Of a stretch of DNA of 64,000 nucleotides, positions 52,223-60,112 are shown one piece after another. Location: positions 558,001 to 622,000 of the forward strand of contig NZ_CP016312.1 in NCBI RefSeq assembly GCF_001880325.1, given 5' to 3'. The position numbers and the translations under genes are program-made. The stretch comes from Thermus brockianus (GTDB taxonomy: Bacteria; Deinococcota; Deinococci; Deinococcales; Thermaceae). The notes beneath the pieces are model-generated. The model was given only the letters and a program-made list of their open reading frames with translations. It was not told the origin of the DNA and ran no database searches. The stretch's first letter is position 1; each line of letters begins with the position of its first letter.

Positions 52223-53173
52223 GTGCTTGCCCTCGCTTTGGCAAAGGGCTTTCCCGGGTTTCGCCTGGAGGTGAGCCTGGAGGTAAGGGAAGGGGAGGTT
52301 CTGGCCCTCCTAGGCCCCTCGGGAAGCGGCAAGAGCACCTTGCTCCGCCTGGTGGCCGGGCTCCTCACCCCGGACCGGGGCTACGTGCGCCTAGGCCCCC
52401 TGGACCTCACCCCTCTGCCCCCCGAGAGGCGGGGGGTGGGTTTCCTCTTCCAGGACTACGCCCTTTTCCCCCACCTCACCGTGGCGGAGAACATCGCCTT
52501 TCCCTTGGTGGAGGCCCGCTGGCCCCGGGAGAAGCGGGAAGGGCGGGTGCTGGAACTCCTTCGCCGCATGGAGCTCACCCCCCATGCCGGGAAGCGCCCC
52601 GAGGCCCTTTCCGGTGGGGAAAAGCAGCGGGTGGCCTTAGCCCGAGCCCTGGCGGCAAGGCCCCGGCTTCTCCTCCTGGACGAGGCCTTGGGGGCCTTGG
52701 ACTTAAGGCTCAGGGAAGAACTCCTTTTCTTCCTGCGGAAAACCCTACGGGAGGAAAAGATCACCACCCTCCTCGTGACCCACGACCAGAAGGAGGCCTT
52801 CCTCCTCGCCCACCGGGTCGCCCTTCTACGGGAGGGCCGGCTTGTGCAGGTGGGCCGGCCCGAGGAGGTGTACGCCCGGCCCAAGGATGCCTGGACCGCC
52901 CGCTTCCTGGGGCATAAAAACCTCCTTGGCCCCGAGGAAAGCGCCCGCCTGGGCCTACCCCCTAAGGTCCACCTCCTCCCTCCTAGGGCCCTCTCCTTGG
53001 GTGGAGCGTGGCGGGGCGTGGTGGCGGAAAGGCTCTTCTACGGGGGGCGGGTGGGGCTATGGGTGCGGCTGGAAGGGCTACGGCTTTACCTCGAGGCCCC
53101 CGAAGGCCCGGAAGAGGGCGAGGCGGTGGGGCTCCACCTGGACCTCGCACAGGCGGTAGCCTTGGAGGGATGA
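52223..53173 (+). CDS. ABC transporter ATP-binding protein, probable thiamine transporter ATPase
   Basis: A 316-aa PotA/FbpC-type ATPase with Walker A GPSGSGKST, Q-loop FLFQDYALFPHLTVAEN, signature LSGGEKQRVALARAL, Walker B LLLLDEALGALD, H-loop VTHDQKEA and a C-terminal regulatory extension (about 235-316). No permease or binding protein is adjacent. Its stop overlaps thiN (ATGA), and thiB-thiP elsewhere in the window lacks an ATPase, so it probably serves as ThiQ. The ATPase call is certain; the substrate is inferred. Confidence 0.85.
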   Translation: MLALALAKGFPGFRLEVSLEVREGEVLALLGPSGSGKSTLLRLVAGLLTPDRGYVRLGPLDLTPLPPERRGVGFLFQDYALFPHLTVAENIAFPLVEARWPREKREGRVLELLRRMELTPHAGKRPEALSGGEKQRVALARALAARPRLLLLDEALGALDLRLREELLFFLRKTLREEKITTLLVTHDQKEAFLLAHRVALLREGRLVQVGRPEEVYARPKDAWTARFLGHKNLLGPEESARLGLPPKVHLLPPRALSLGGAWRGVVAERLFYGGRVGLWVRLEGLRLYLEAPEGPEEGEAVGLHLDLAQAVALEG

Positions 53174-53781
53174 GGCGCTTCGCCCTCTTCCTGGGAGGCC
53201 CCCTTCTGGTTAGCGAGGCCCTGCGGGAAAGGCTCAAGGGTTTCCGCTTCCTGGCGGCGGACTCGGGGGGAAGGCACGCCCTGGCCTTGGGGTTCACCCC
53301 GGAGGTTTGGCTTGGGGACTTTGACTCAAGCCCCCCTTGGCTCCAGGAGGCCCTCGCCGCCCCCAAGGAGGTGTTGCCCCGGGAAAAGGACCTCACGGAC
53401 GGGGAAGCCCTCCTGCGGAAGGCCCTAGCCCTGGGGGCGGAGGAGGTGCTCCTGCTTGGGGGGATCGGGGGGAGGCTGGACCACACCCTGGCGCACCTGG
53501 CCCTGGCCTTCGCCCTGGCGGAAAGGGGGGTGAGGGTGGCCCTCACGGACGGGCTCACCTGGGCCTACCCCCTCCTTCCCGGGGAACACGCCTTCCCCTT
53601 GGGGGCGGGTACCCCCTTTAGCCTCGTCCCCTTCCTCGAGGCCACCCTGGCCCTGGAAGGGGCCCGCTTTAACCTTCCCCCAACCCCCTTGGCGGCCACC
53701 GCCCGCACCTTGGAGAACGAGGCCCTGGGGGAGGTGCGGGTGGTGGTGCTGGCGGGGCGGGCGGTGCTCTACGTCTATTGA
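53170..53781 (+). CDS. thiN: Thiamine pyrophosphokinase
   Basis: Converts thiamine and ATP to TPP. The 203-aa protein has ADSGGRHALALG, the catalytic acidic motif GDFDS, KDLTDGEALL, and GGIGGRLDHTLAHL, followed by the C-terminal thiamine-binding beta domain. ATG 53170 is coupled to the upstream ATPase by a 4-bp overlap. The longer frame reading back to 53008 is inside the ATPase gene. Import followed by pyrophosphorylation is a coherent salvage route. Confidence 0.92.
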   Translation: MRRFALFLGGPLLVSEALRERLKGFRFLAADSGGRHALALGFTPEVWLGDFDSSPPWLQEALAAPKEVLPREKDLTDGEALLRKALALGAEEVLLLGGIGGRLDHTLAHLALAFALAERGVRVALTDGLTWAYPLLPGEHAFPLGAGTPFSLVPFLEATLALEGARFNLPPTPLAATARTLENEALGEVRVVVLAGRAVLYVY

Positions 53782-53806
53782 CAGGGGAAAAAGGGGGGGC
53801 TACACT
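53778..53806 (+). promoter_or_regulatory. tRNA-Lys promoter
   Basis: Perfect -35 TTGACA (53778-53783), 17-bp spacer, -10 TACACT (53801-53806). It overlaps the thiN stop codon. The predicted start is about 8 nt before the tRNA. Confidence 0.8.
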
Positions 53807-53820
53807 AGCTTTTGGCGTTT

Positions 53821-53896
53821 GGGCCGCTAGCTCAACCGGTAGAGCAACCGACTCTTAATCGGTGGGTTACAGGTTCGAGTCCTGTGCGGCCCACCA
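53821..53896 (+). tRNA. tRNA-Lys (anticodon CTT)
   Basis: A 76-nt cloverleaf with encoded CCA: acceptor GGGCCGC/GCGGCCC, D arm AGCTCAACCGGTAGAGC, anticodon stem CCGAC/ATCGG region with loop CTCTTAA (anticodon CTT), T arm CAGGTTCGAGTCCTG. Confidence 0.96.
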
Positions 53897-53900
53897 GAAG

Positions 53901-53926
53901 ACCCCCGGGGAAACCCGGGGGGTTTC
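53901..53926 (+). terminator. tRNA-Lys terminator
   Basis: CCCCCGGG (53902-53909), loop GAAA, CCCGGGGG (53914-53921), then GTTTCTT. Confidence 0.75.
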
Positions 53927-53927
53927 T

Positions 53928-53933
53928 TATCAT
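53928..53933 (+). promoter_or_regulatory. -10 element of leaderless DUF815 gene
   Basis: TATCAT, then GGGCCC (6 nt), then ATG 53940, immediately after the tRNA terminator. Confidence 0.45.
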
Positions 53934-53939
53934 GGGCCC

Positions 53940-54965
53940 ATGGACCATCCCAAGACCCCCTTAGACCTCCTGTCCCTGGACCTCCCGGAGGGGGAACCCT
54001 GGGGCTACGCCCTGGCCCAGGCTCTCCTCAAGGCCCCTTGGGCCTTCCGCGCCCTAAGGCCCACCCCGGGGCTTTTGGACCTCATCCGACTGGACCTGGA
54101 GGCCCTCTACCTGGAACTGGAGCGTCTGCGGCAGGAATACCCTTTGGGAAACCTAGGGGAGCGCCCACCCCACCCGGCGGAGGAGGGGGCGCTTCGGGCC
54201 CTTCTCGCCCGCGACCCCCTCGCCCTGGTGGAGGTCCTAAGGGCCCACGGGCCTTGGCCTTTCGCCCTCTACCGCGCCTTCCGCTTTGACGGGGAGGTGC
54301 ACCCCCTTCCCTCCCCCCGCCTCCCCCGGGAGGATGAGCTCGTGGGCTACGAGGCCCAGCGCCAGGCCCTGGAGGAAAACGCCCGGCGCTTCCTCTCGGG
54401 CAGGCCCGCCCTCCACACCCTCCTCTACGGGGCGCGGGGCACGGGGAAAAGCACCGCCGCCAAGGGGCTTTTGCGCTTGGAAGGGGCCCGGATGGTGGAG
54501 GTGGAGCCCCGGGCGCTTTCCCGGCTAGAAACCCTTCTGGAAACCCTCGCCCTCCTCCCCCACCGCTTCTTCCTCTTCCTGGACGATCTCTCCCTGGACC
54601 CCGACGGCGAGGCCTTCCACCACCTAAAGGCCCTGTTGGAGGGGAGCCTGGAGGGCCCTCCGGAAAACGTCCTCCTCGTCGCCACCTCCAACCGCCGCCA
54701 CCTGGTAAGGCGCTTAGGGGAAAACCCCTTGCCCGGGGAGGCCCCCGAGGCCTGGGACGCCCTTCAGGACACCCTGGCCCTTTCCGAGCGCTTTGGCCTC
54801 GTCCTCACCTTCCCGCCCTTTGACAAGGCCCTTTACCTCAAGGCGGTGGCCCACCACCTGGGCCGGCCCCTCAGGGGGCAGGAAGAGGAGGAGGCCCTCC
54901 GCTTCGCCCTGCAAAAGGGGTTTTCCGGCCGGGTGGCCCGGCAGGCGGCAAGCCTCCTCCGCTAG
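53940..54965 (+). CDS. DUF815-family AAA+ ATPase
   Basis: A 341-aa P-loop ATPase: Walker A LLYGARGTGKSTAAKG (about residues 160-175), Walker B FFLFLDDLSLD, sensor-1-like VLLVATSNRRHLV and an Arg-rich sensor 2 region near the end ([15 protein letters not shown]). The N-terminal 100 residues are helical. The family is widespread but has no agreed function. ATG 53940 excludes an extension that would run through tRNA-Lys. The stop interlocks with pyrG at CTAG. Confidence 0.85.
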   Translation: MDHPKTPLDLLSLDLPEGEPWGYALAQALLKAPWAFRALRPTPGLLDLIRLDLEALYLELERLRQEYPLGNLGERPPHPAEEGALRALLARDPLALVEVLRAHGPWPFALYRAFRFDGEVHPLPSPRLPREDELVGYEAQRQALEENARRFLSGRPALHTLLYGARGTGKSTAAKGLLRLEGARMVEVEPRALSRLETLLETLALLPHRFFLFLDDLSLDPDGEAFHHLKALLEGSLEGPPENVLLVATSNRRHLVRRLGENPLPGEAPEAWDALQDTLALSERFGLVLTFPPFDKALYLKAVAHHLGRPLRGQEEEEALRFALQKGFSGRVARQAASLLR

Positions 54966-56605
54966 CCGTGGCGCAGGGCCGCCTCCACGAAGCCGGCGAA
55001 GGGAGGGGAAGGGCGCATGGGGCGGCTTTTGAACTCGGGGTGGCTCTGGAGGGCCACGAAGAAGGGGTGGTCCCTGAGCTCAATGGCCTCCACCAGCCCC
55101 GCCCCCCGGCCCCGCATCCCCGGGGTGATGGCGGAGATGACGAGCCCGGCCCGCTCCAGCTGGTCCACGTAAAGGGGGTTCACCTCGTAGCGGTGGCGGT
55201 GGCGCTCCATGGCCTCCTCCTTGCCGTAGAGGCGGCGGAGGAGGGTGCCTTCCCGGATGCGCATGGGCCAGTCGCCGAGGCGCATGGTCCCCCCTAGGCC
55301 CTCCACCTCCAGCTGCTCCGGCATGAGGTCAATCACGGGGTGGGGGGTGTAGGGGTCAAACTCCGTGGAGTTGGCCCCCTTAAGCCCCGCCACATGGCGG
55401 GCGAACTCAATCACGGCGATCTGGAGGCCCAAGCAGATGCCCAGGTAGGGGATTTTCCGCTCCCGGGCGTACTGGGCCGCCCGCACCTTGCCCTCAATCC
55501 CCCGCACGCCAAAACCTCCGGGCACCAGGATGCCGGAAACGTCGGCGAAGGCCTCGTCCAGGTCCCCGGCCTCCAGGGCCTCGGCGTCCACCCACTTCAC
55601 CTCCACCCGGGCCCGGTTCTTGATGCCCGCGTGCTTCAGGGCCTCGAGGAGGGAAAGGTAGGCGTCGGGCATCTTCACGTACTTGCCGGCGATGGCGATG
55701 CGCACCGTGCGCTCGGGATGCTTCAAGACCCTCACCGCCTCCTGCCAGAAGGAGAGGTTGGGGAAGACGGGCTCAAGCCCCAAGGCCTTCTCCACCGCCC
55801 GGCCCAGGCCCTGCTCCTCCAGAAGGAGGGGTACCTCGTAGAGGTGCTCCACGTTGGGGCTGGAGAAGACGTGCCCGGGACGGACGTTGGTGAAGAGGGC
55901 CACCTTTTTCCTCACCTCCTCAGGCACGGGCTTCACCGAGCGCAAGACGATGGCGTCGGGCTGGATGCCCACTCCCCTTAGGGTGGCCACGGAGTGCTGC
56001 GTGGGCTTGGTCTTGAACTCCTCGCTGGTTTCCAGGTAGGGGACCAGGGTGAGGTGGATGTAGAAGGTGTTCTCCTCCCCTTCGTCAAAGCGGAACTGGC
56101 GGATGGCCTCCAGAAAGGGGAGGCTTTCAATATCCCCCACCGTGCCCCCCACCTCCACCACCACCACCTCCGCCCTCTGCTCCTCCGCCACCTTGCGGAT
56201 GCGGTCCTTGATCTCGTCGGTGATGTGGGGGATGACCTGGACCGTCTGGGAGAGGTACTCGCCCCGGCGCTCCTTCTGGATCACGGACAGGTAGACCTGG
56301 CCCGTGGTGAGGTTGTTCCCCCGGGAGAGGTCCATGTCCAAAAAGCGCTCGTAGTGGCCGATGTCCAGGTCGGTTTCGGCCCCGTCGGCGGTGACGAAAA
56401 CCTCCCCGTGCTCGTAGGGACGCATGGTGCCCGCATCCACGTTCACGTAGGGGTCAATCTTGATGGCCGTGACCCGGTACCCCCGGGCCCGGAAAAGGGC
56501 CCCCAGGGAGGAGGTTAGGATCCCCTTCCCCAGGCTAGACACCACGCCCCCGGTGACGAATACGTACTTCCTGGGCCTTTTTGGGCTATCGGAAACCCCG
56601 TTCAC
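54962..56605 (-). CDS. pyrG: CTP synthase
   Basis: Aminates UTP to CTP with glutamine and ATP. The 547-aa protein has an N-terminal synthetase domain ([42 protein letters not shown]) and a C-terminal class I glutamine amidotransferase domain with nucleophile Cys in YLGICLGLQ and a His/Glu region ([11 protein letters not shown]). The start is GTG 56605. Confidence 0.97.
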   Translation of the reverse strand: MNGVSDSPKRPRKYVFVTGGVVSSLGKGILTSSLGALFRARGYRVTAIKIDPYVNVDAGTMRPYEHGEVFVTADGAETDLDIGHYERFLDMDLSRGNNLTTGQVYLSVIQKERRGEYLSQTVQVIPHITDEIKDRIRKVAEEQRAEVVVVEVGGTVGDIESLPFLEAIRQFRFDEGEENTFYIHLTLVPYLETSEEFKTKPTQHSVATLRGVGIQPDAIVLRSVKPVPEEVRKKVALFTNVRPGHVFSSPNVEHLYEVPLLLEEQGLGRAVEKALGLEPVFPNLSFWQEAVRVLKHPERTVRIAIAGKYVKMPDAYLSLLEALKHAGIKNRARVEVKWVDAEALEAGDLDEAFADVSGILVPGGFGVRGIEGKVRAAQYARERKIPYLGICLGLQIAVIEFARHVAGLKGANSTEFDPYTPHPVIDLMPEQLEVEGLGGTMRLGDWPMRIREGTLLRRLYGKEEAMERHRHRYEVNPLYVDQLERAGLVISAITPGMRGRGAGLVEAIELRDHPFFVALQSHPEFKSRPMRPSPPFAGFVEAALRHG

Positions 56606-56649
56606 GGGACTTTAGCCTACCACATCTGGCGGAAGGGCTTGGTTTGTGG

Positions 56650-56655
56650 TAGAGT
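56650..56655 (+). promoter_or_regulatory. Extended -10 promoter of rplM-rpsI
   Basis: TGG-TAGAGT forms an extended -10 (TGn upstream of the hexamer at 56650-56655). No clear -35 is present. The start is predicted near 56662. Confidence 0.45.
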
Positions 56656-56665
56656 CTTCTTTGGC

Positions 56666-56700
56666 GTTCTTGCGGGGTCCCCCGATCCCCCGGCAAGAAC
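56666..56700 (+). promoter_or_regulatory. Hairpin leader of the L13-S9 operon
   Basis: GTTCTTGC-GGGG pairs with CCCC-GGCAAGAAC with one bulge around a short loop, placed between the predicted start and the AGGAGG site (56705-56710). This is a plausible site for L13 autoregulation, as known for other r-protein leaders, though I cannot match it to a described motif. Confidence 0.45.
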
Positions 56701-56719
56701 TTTCAGGAGGGCCCTGGTC

Positions 56720-57145
56720 ATGCAGACGTACGTGCCGAAGGAGATTGAGCCCCGTTGGGTTCTGATTGACGCCGAGGGCAAGACCCTGGGGCGGCTCGCC
56801 ACCCAGATCGCCACCCTCCTTAGGGGCAAGCACCGCCCCGACTGGACCCCCAACGTGGCCATGGGGGACTTCGTGGTGGTGGTCAACGCCGACAAGATCC
56901 GCCTCACGGGGAAGAAGCTCAAGCAGAAGATCTACACCCGCTATAGCGGCTACCAGGGGGGCCTTAAGGAGATCCCGGCGGAAAAGATGCTCGCCACCCA
57001 CCCCGAGCGGGTGCTGGAGCATGCGGTGAAGGGCATGCTCCCCAAGGGTCCCTTGGGCCGGAAGCTCTTCAAGCGGCTTAAGGTCTACGCCGGGCCCACC
57101 CACCCCCACCAGGCGCAGAAGCCCGTGAAGCTGGAGGTCCAGTGA
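56720..57145 (+). CDS. rplM: 50S ribosomal protein L13
   Basis: A 141-aa primary 23S-binding protein with the family core [16 protein letters not shown] and [24 protein letters not shown] 56720 has AGGAGG 9 nt upstream; the longer frame back to 56639 crosses the promoter and leader. Its stop overlaps rpsI (TGATG). Confidence 0.97.
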   Translation: MQTYVPKEIEPRWVLIDAEGKTLGRLATQIATLLRGKHRPDWTPNVAMGDFVVVVNADKIRLTGKKLKQKIYTRYSGYQGGLKEIPAEKMLATHPERVLEHAVKGMLPKGPLGRKLFKRLKVYAGPTHPHQAQKPVKLEVQ

Positions 57146-57531
57146 TGGAGCAGTATTACGGCACCGGTAGGCGTAAAGAGGCGGTGGCCCGGGTATTCCT
57201 AAGGCCCGGAAGCGGCAAGGTCACCGTGAACGGCCAAGACTTCCAGGACTACTTCCAGGGCATCGTGCGGGCGGTGGCCGCCCTGGAGCCCCTTAGGGTG
57301 GTGGACGCCTTGGGCCGCTTTGACGCCTACATCACCGTGACGGGCGGGGGCAAGAGCGGCCAGATTGACGCCATCAAGCTGGGGGTGGCCCGGGCCCTGT
57401 TGCGCTACAACCCCGACTACCGCGCCAAGCTCAAGCCCTTGGGCTTCCTCACCCGTGACCCCCGCATGGTGGAAAGGAAGAAGTACGGCAAGCACAAAGC
57501 CCGCCGGGCGCCCCAGTACTCCAAGCGCTAG
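57145..57531 (+). CDS. rpsI: 30S ribosomal protein S9
   Basis: A 128-aa protein with YYGTGRRKEAVARVFLRPG at the start and the C-terminal tail APQYSKR that reaches the P-site tRNA. ATG 57145 overlaps the rplM stop codon; L13-S9 is the universal bacterial pair. Confidence 0.98.
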   Translation: MEQYYGTGRRKEAVARVFLRPGSGKVTVNGQDFQDYFQGIVRAVAALEPLRVVDALGRFDAYITVTGGGKSGQIDAIKLGVARALLRYNPDYRAKLKPLGFLTRDPRMVERKKYGKHKARRAPQYSKR

Positions 57532-57546
57532 GCGTTTCCCCCTTGG

Positions 57547-57578
57547 CCCCCCGGGCTCACCCCGGGGGGTCTTCCTTT
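57547..57578 (+). terminator. Terminator of rplM-rpsI
   Basis: CCCCCCGGG (57547-57555), loop CTCAC, CCCGGGGGG (57561-57569), then TCTTCCTTT. The stop codon of the convergent addA-like gene lies in the loop. Confidence 0.75.
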
Positions 57579-60112
57579 AGGGCCTTCCGAAGGTCCTCTT
57601 GGGAAAAAGCGTGGACTTCGCCGTGCCGCAGGTAGACGAGCCGGGCCTCCGCCTCCACCCCGAGGGCCCTTCGCACCGCCTCGGCGTAGAGGGCGAGCTG
57701 GAAGCGGTACTCCTCGGGGCGCATCTTCTGGTCGGTCTTGTAGTCGTCCAAGAACCACTTATCCCCCACCCGGTAAAGGCGGTCCAGAACCCCGTACCAG
57801 ACGGTGCCCTCCAGGGGAAGGACCAGGGGGAGTTCGGGGTGGTCCTCGGCCCGGTCCGCAAGGGCAGGCAGGGCCCCGCCCAAAAGGGCGTGGTAGCGGG
57901 AAAGGAGGCCCTTCACCTCGGCGAGGAGGGCCTCCCTTTCCTCCTCGGCAAAGGGAAAGACCACCTCCTGGAGGAGGAGGGCTTCCATGACGGCCCTGTC
58001 CCTGGGGTCCAGGTTGCGGGCGATGGCGTAGTGGACCAGGGTGCCCAGGGCCCGGGCGTGCTCCGGCATGGCCTCCCCCTCCAAGGCTTCCGCCAGGGGC
58101 TTCGGCTCTTCCTTGCGCAGGGCGCTCGGGGAGTAGACCCGGGGCAAGGGGCTTGGGGCGAGGCGCCAGCCGGCGTAGGGGGCAGGTTTGGGGTTCTCCT
58201 CCACCCTCTTCAAAGGCGCCTTGGGGATGGGGCCCAGGACGTGGCGGTGCACTAAGGGGTCTTCCCCATCGGGTCCTAGGCCCAGGGCTAAGAGGGCCTC
58301 CGCCCAGGGCCCGGGGCGCCCGGAGAGGCTTCCCGTGAGGAGGAGGACGTCCCTGGCCCGGGAAAGGGCCACGTAGAGGAGGCGCCGGGCCTCTTCCCTT
58401 TGGGCCTGCCTAAGGGCTTTGGCCAAGGGCAGATAGCCTGGGGTACCCCTCAGGGCCACCTCTCCCCCCTCCCCCACCAGGAGGGGTTCCTGGTCCGGGG
58501 GCTCCCCCCGGGCCAGGTCAAAGACCGCCACCACCGGCCACTCCAGGCCCTTAGCGGCGTGGACGGTGAGGAGCTGCACGCCCTCGCCCCCCTCGGGGAG
58601 TTCCCCGGCCTCGGGGTCCTGGGCCCGCACCTTAAGCCACTCCAGGAGGGCCTCGAGGTCCGGGAAGCGCTCGCGGGCGGCTAGGAGGAGAAGGGCGTCC
58701 AGGTTGGCCCGGGCCCGGGGAGGAAGCCTCTTTAAGAAACCCTCCTCCTGGGCCAAAGTCCTTAGGGCCTCCAAAGGCCTCCTATTCGCCAAACCCTTAA
58801 GCCAATCCAGGCGCACCCTGGCCTCCTCGGGCAGGCGGGGCAAGGGGTCTTCCTCCTCCAAGGCCTCCTCCACCTCCCCCAGGTCCAGGCCCATAAAAGG
58901 CCCCCGCAGGAAGGCGAGGAGGGAAAGGTGCTCCTCGGGGGTAGGGGGGCCATCCAGGAGGGAAAGCCTCAGGGCGTGGTAGAGGTCCCGCACCTCGGGC
59001 CGGGTGAAAAAGCTCTGCCCCCGCCGCAGGACATAGGGCACCCCCTGCGCCCGGAAGGCCCTTTCCAGAAAGGGAAGGCTCGCGCGGCTTCGCACCAAGA
59101 CGGCCATCTCCCCGAAGCCCACCCCTTCCCCGTGGAGCGCTTTAAGCCTCTCCGCCAAGAGGTGCGCCTCAAAGGCCCGCTTGGCCTCCAAGGAGCCCTC
59201 CCCCACCACCCAGTGCACCTCCACCCGGCCCTCCTCCGCCCTACGGGGCTCCAGGGAAGCTCGCTCTTCCTTCGGGAATAGATCCAGGAAGCGGTTGAGG
59301 AAGGCGGCCACCGCCTTGGCATGGCGATAGCTTTCCCGAAGCTCACACCTCTCCGCCCGGGATAGGGCCTGGCGGAAAACCTCCACCCGGGCGTTGCGGA
59401 AGAGGTAGATGGACTGCTTGGGGTCCCCCACCGCCACCACCCTGGCCCCCGCCTCCTCCAGGGCCTGGAAAAAGCGGGCCTGCACGGGGTTCACGTCCTG
59501 GTACTCGTCCACAAAGAGGTGGGGAAAGCGCCCCACCAGGCGGGAAAGGGCCAGGGGGTTTTCCACGAGGCGGAGGGCCAGGGCCTCGAGGTCGCCCGGG
59601 CCTAAGGCTTCCAAGAGCCGCTTGCGGTAGCCCGAAAGGGCCTCCCCGTAAAGGGTGACGAGGAAGCGGTTCTCCTCTCCAGCGGGGGAAAACGCCTCCG
59701 CCAAGGAGCGTTTCTGGTATAGCTTCTGTAGGAGCTCCTCCCAATCCGAGGGAAGGCCCTTGAGGTAAAGGAGGCTTCGCACCTCCTCCAAGAAGATGCC
59801 CTCCGCCAGAAACTCGTCCAAAACGGCGAAGTCGGGGTCTAGGGAAAGGAGGGGCGCGGTGTGGCGCAAGGCCTCGGCCATGAAGCCGTGGATGGTGGTG
59901 AAGACCGCCCCATGGGCCTCCCGTTTCGCCTCCCCGTCCCCCAGGGCAGCCACCGCCTCCAAGATGCGCTCCCTTAGCTCCTCTGCCGCCTTGCGGGTGA
60001 AGGTGATGGCGGCCATGCGCCTTAGGGGCACCCCCTCCCTAAGCCTCGCCAAAAGCTCCTGCACCAAGGCGTGGGTCTTTCCCGTACCCGCCGAGGCCAC
60101 GTAGAGCTTCAT
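57557..60112 (-). CDS. addA: AddA-like UvrD-family helicase-nuclease
   Basis: An 851-aa double-strand-break end-processing enzyme. Superfamily 1A helicase motifs: Walker A ASAGTGKT, Ia FTRKAAEELRER, II LFVDEYQDVNPVQ, III VGDPKQSIYLFR, IV ESYRHAKAV, V VQLLTVHAAKGLEW, VI LLYVALSRARD. The C-terminal RecB-type nuclease is intact (GVLDRLY with LDDYKT). ATG 60112 overlaps the addB-like stop (ATGA); the longer frame is antisense or out of context. It acts as a complex with the next protein. Confidence 0.9.
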   Translation of the reverse strand: MKLYVASAGTGKTHALVQELLARLREGVPLRRMAAITFTRKAAEELRERILEAVAALGDGEAKREAHGAVFTTIHGFMAEALRHTAPLLSLDPDFAVLDEFLAEGIFLEEVRSLLYLKGLPSDWEELLQKLYQKRSLAEAFSPAGEENRFLVTLYGEALSGYRKRLLEALGPGDLEALALRLVENPLALSRLVGRFPHLFVDEYQDVNPVQARFFQALEEAGARVVAVGDPKQSIYLFRNARVEVFRQALSRAERCELRESYRHAKAVAAFLNRFLDLFPKEERASLEPRRAEEGRVEVHWVVGEGSLEAKRAFEAHLLAERLKALHGEGVGFGEMAVLVRSRASLPFLERAFRAQGVPYVLRRGQSFFTRPEVRDLYHALRLSLLDGPPTPEEHLSLLAFLRGPFMGLDLGEVEEALEEEDPLPRLPEEARVRLDWLKGLANRRPLEALRTLAQEEGFLKRLPPRARANLDALLLLAARERFPDLEALLEWLKVRAQDPEAGELPEGGEGVQLLTVHAAKGLEWPVVAVFDLARGEPPDQEPLLVGEGGEVALRGTPGYLPLAKALRQAQREEARRLLYVALSRARDVLLLTGSLSGRPGPWAEALLALGLGPDGEDPLVHRHVLGPIPKAPLKRVEENPKPAPYAGWRLAPSPLPRVYSPSALRKEEPKPLAEALEGEAMPEHARALGTLVHYAIARNLDPRDRAVMEALLLQEVVFPFAEEEREALLAEVKGLLSRYHALLGGALPALADRAEDHPELPLVLPLEGTVWYGVLDRLYRVGDKWFLDDYKTDQKMRPEEYRFQLALYAEAVRRALGVEAEARLVYLRHGEVHAFSQEDLRKALKEDPPG

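Noticed and set aside
53862-53939. Upstream extension of the DUF815 gene
   Set aside because: It would read through tRNA-Lys and its terminator.
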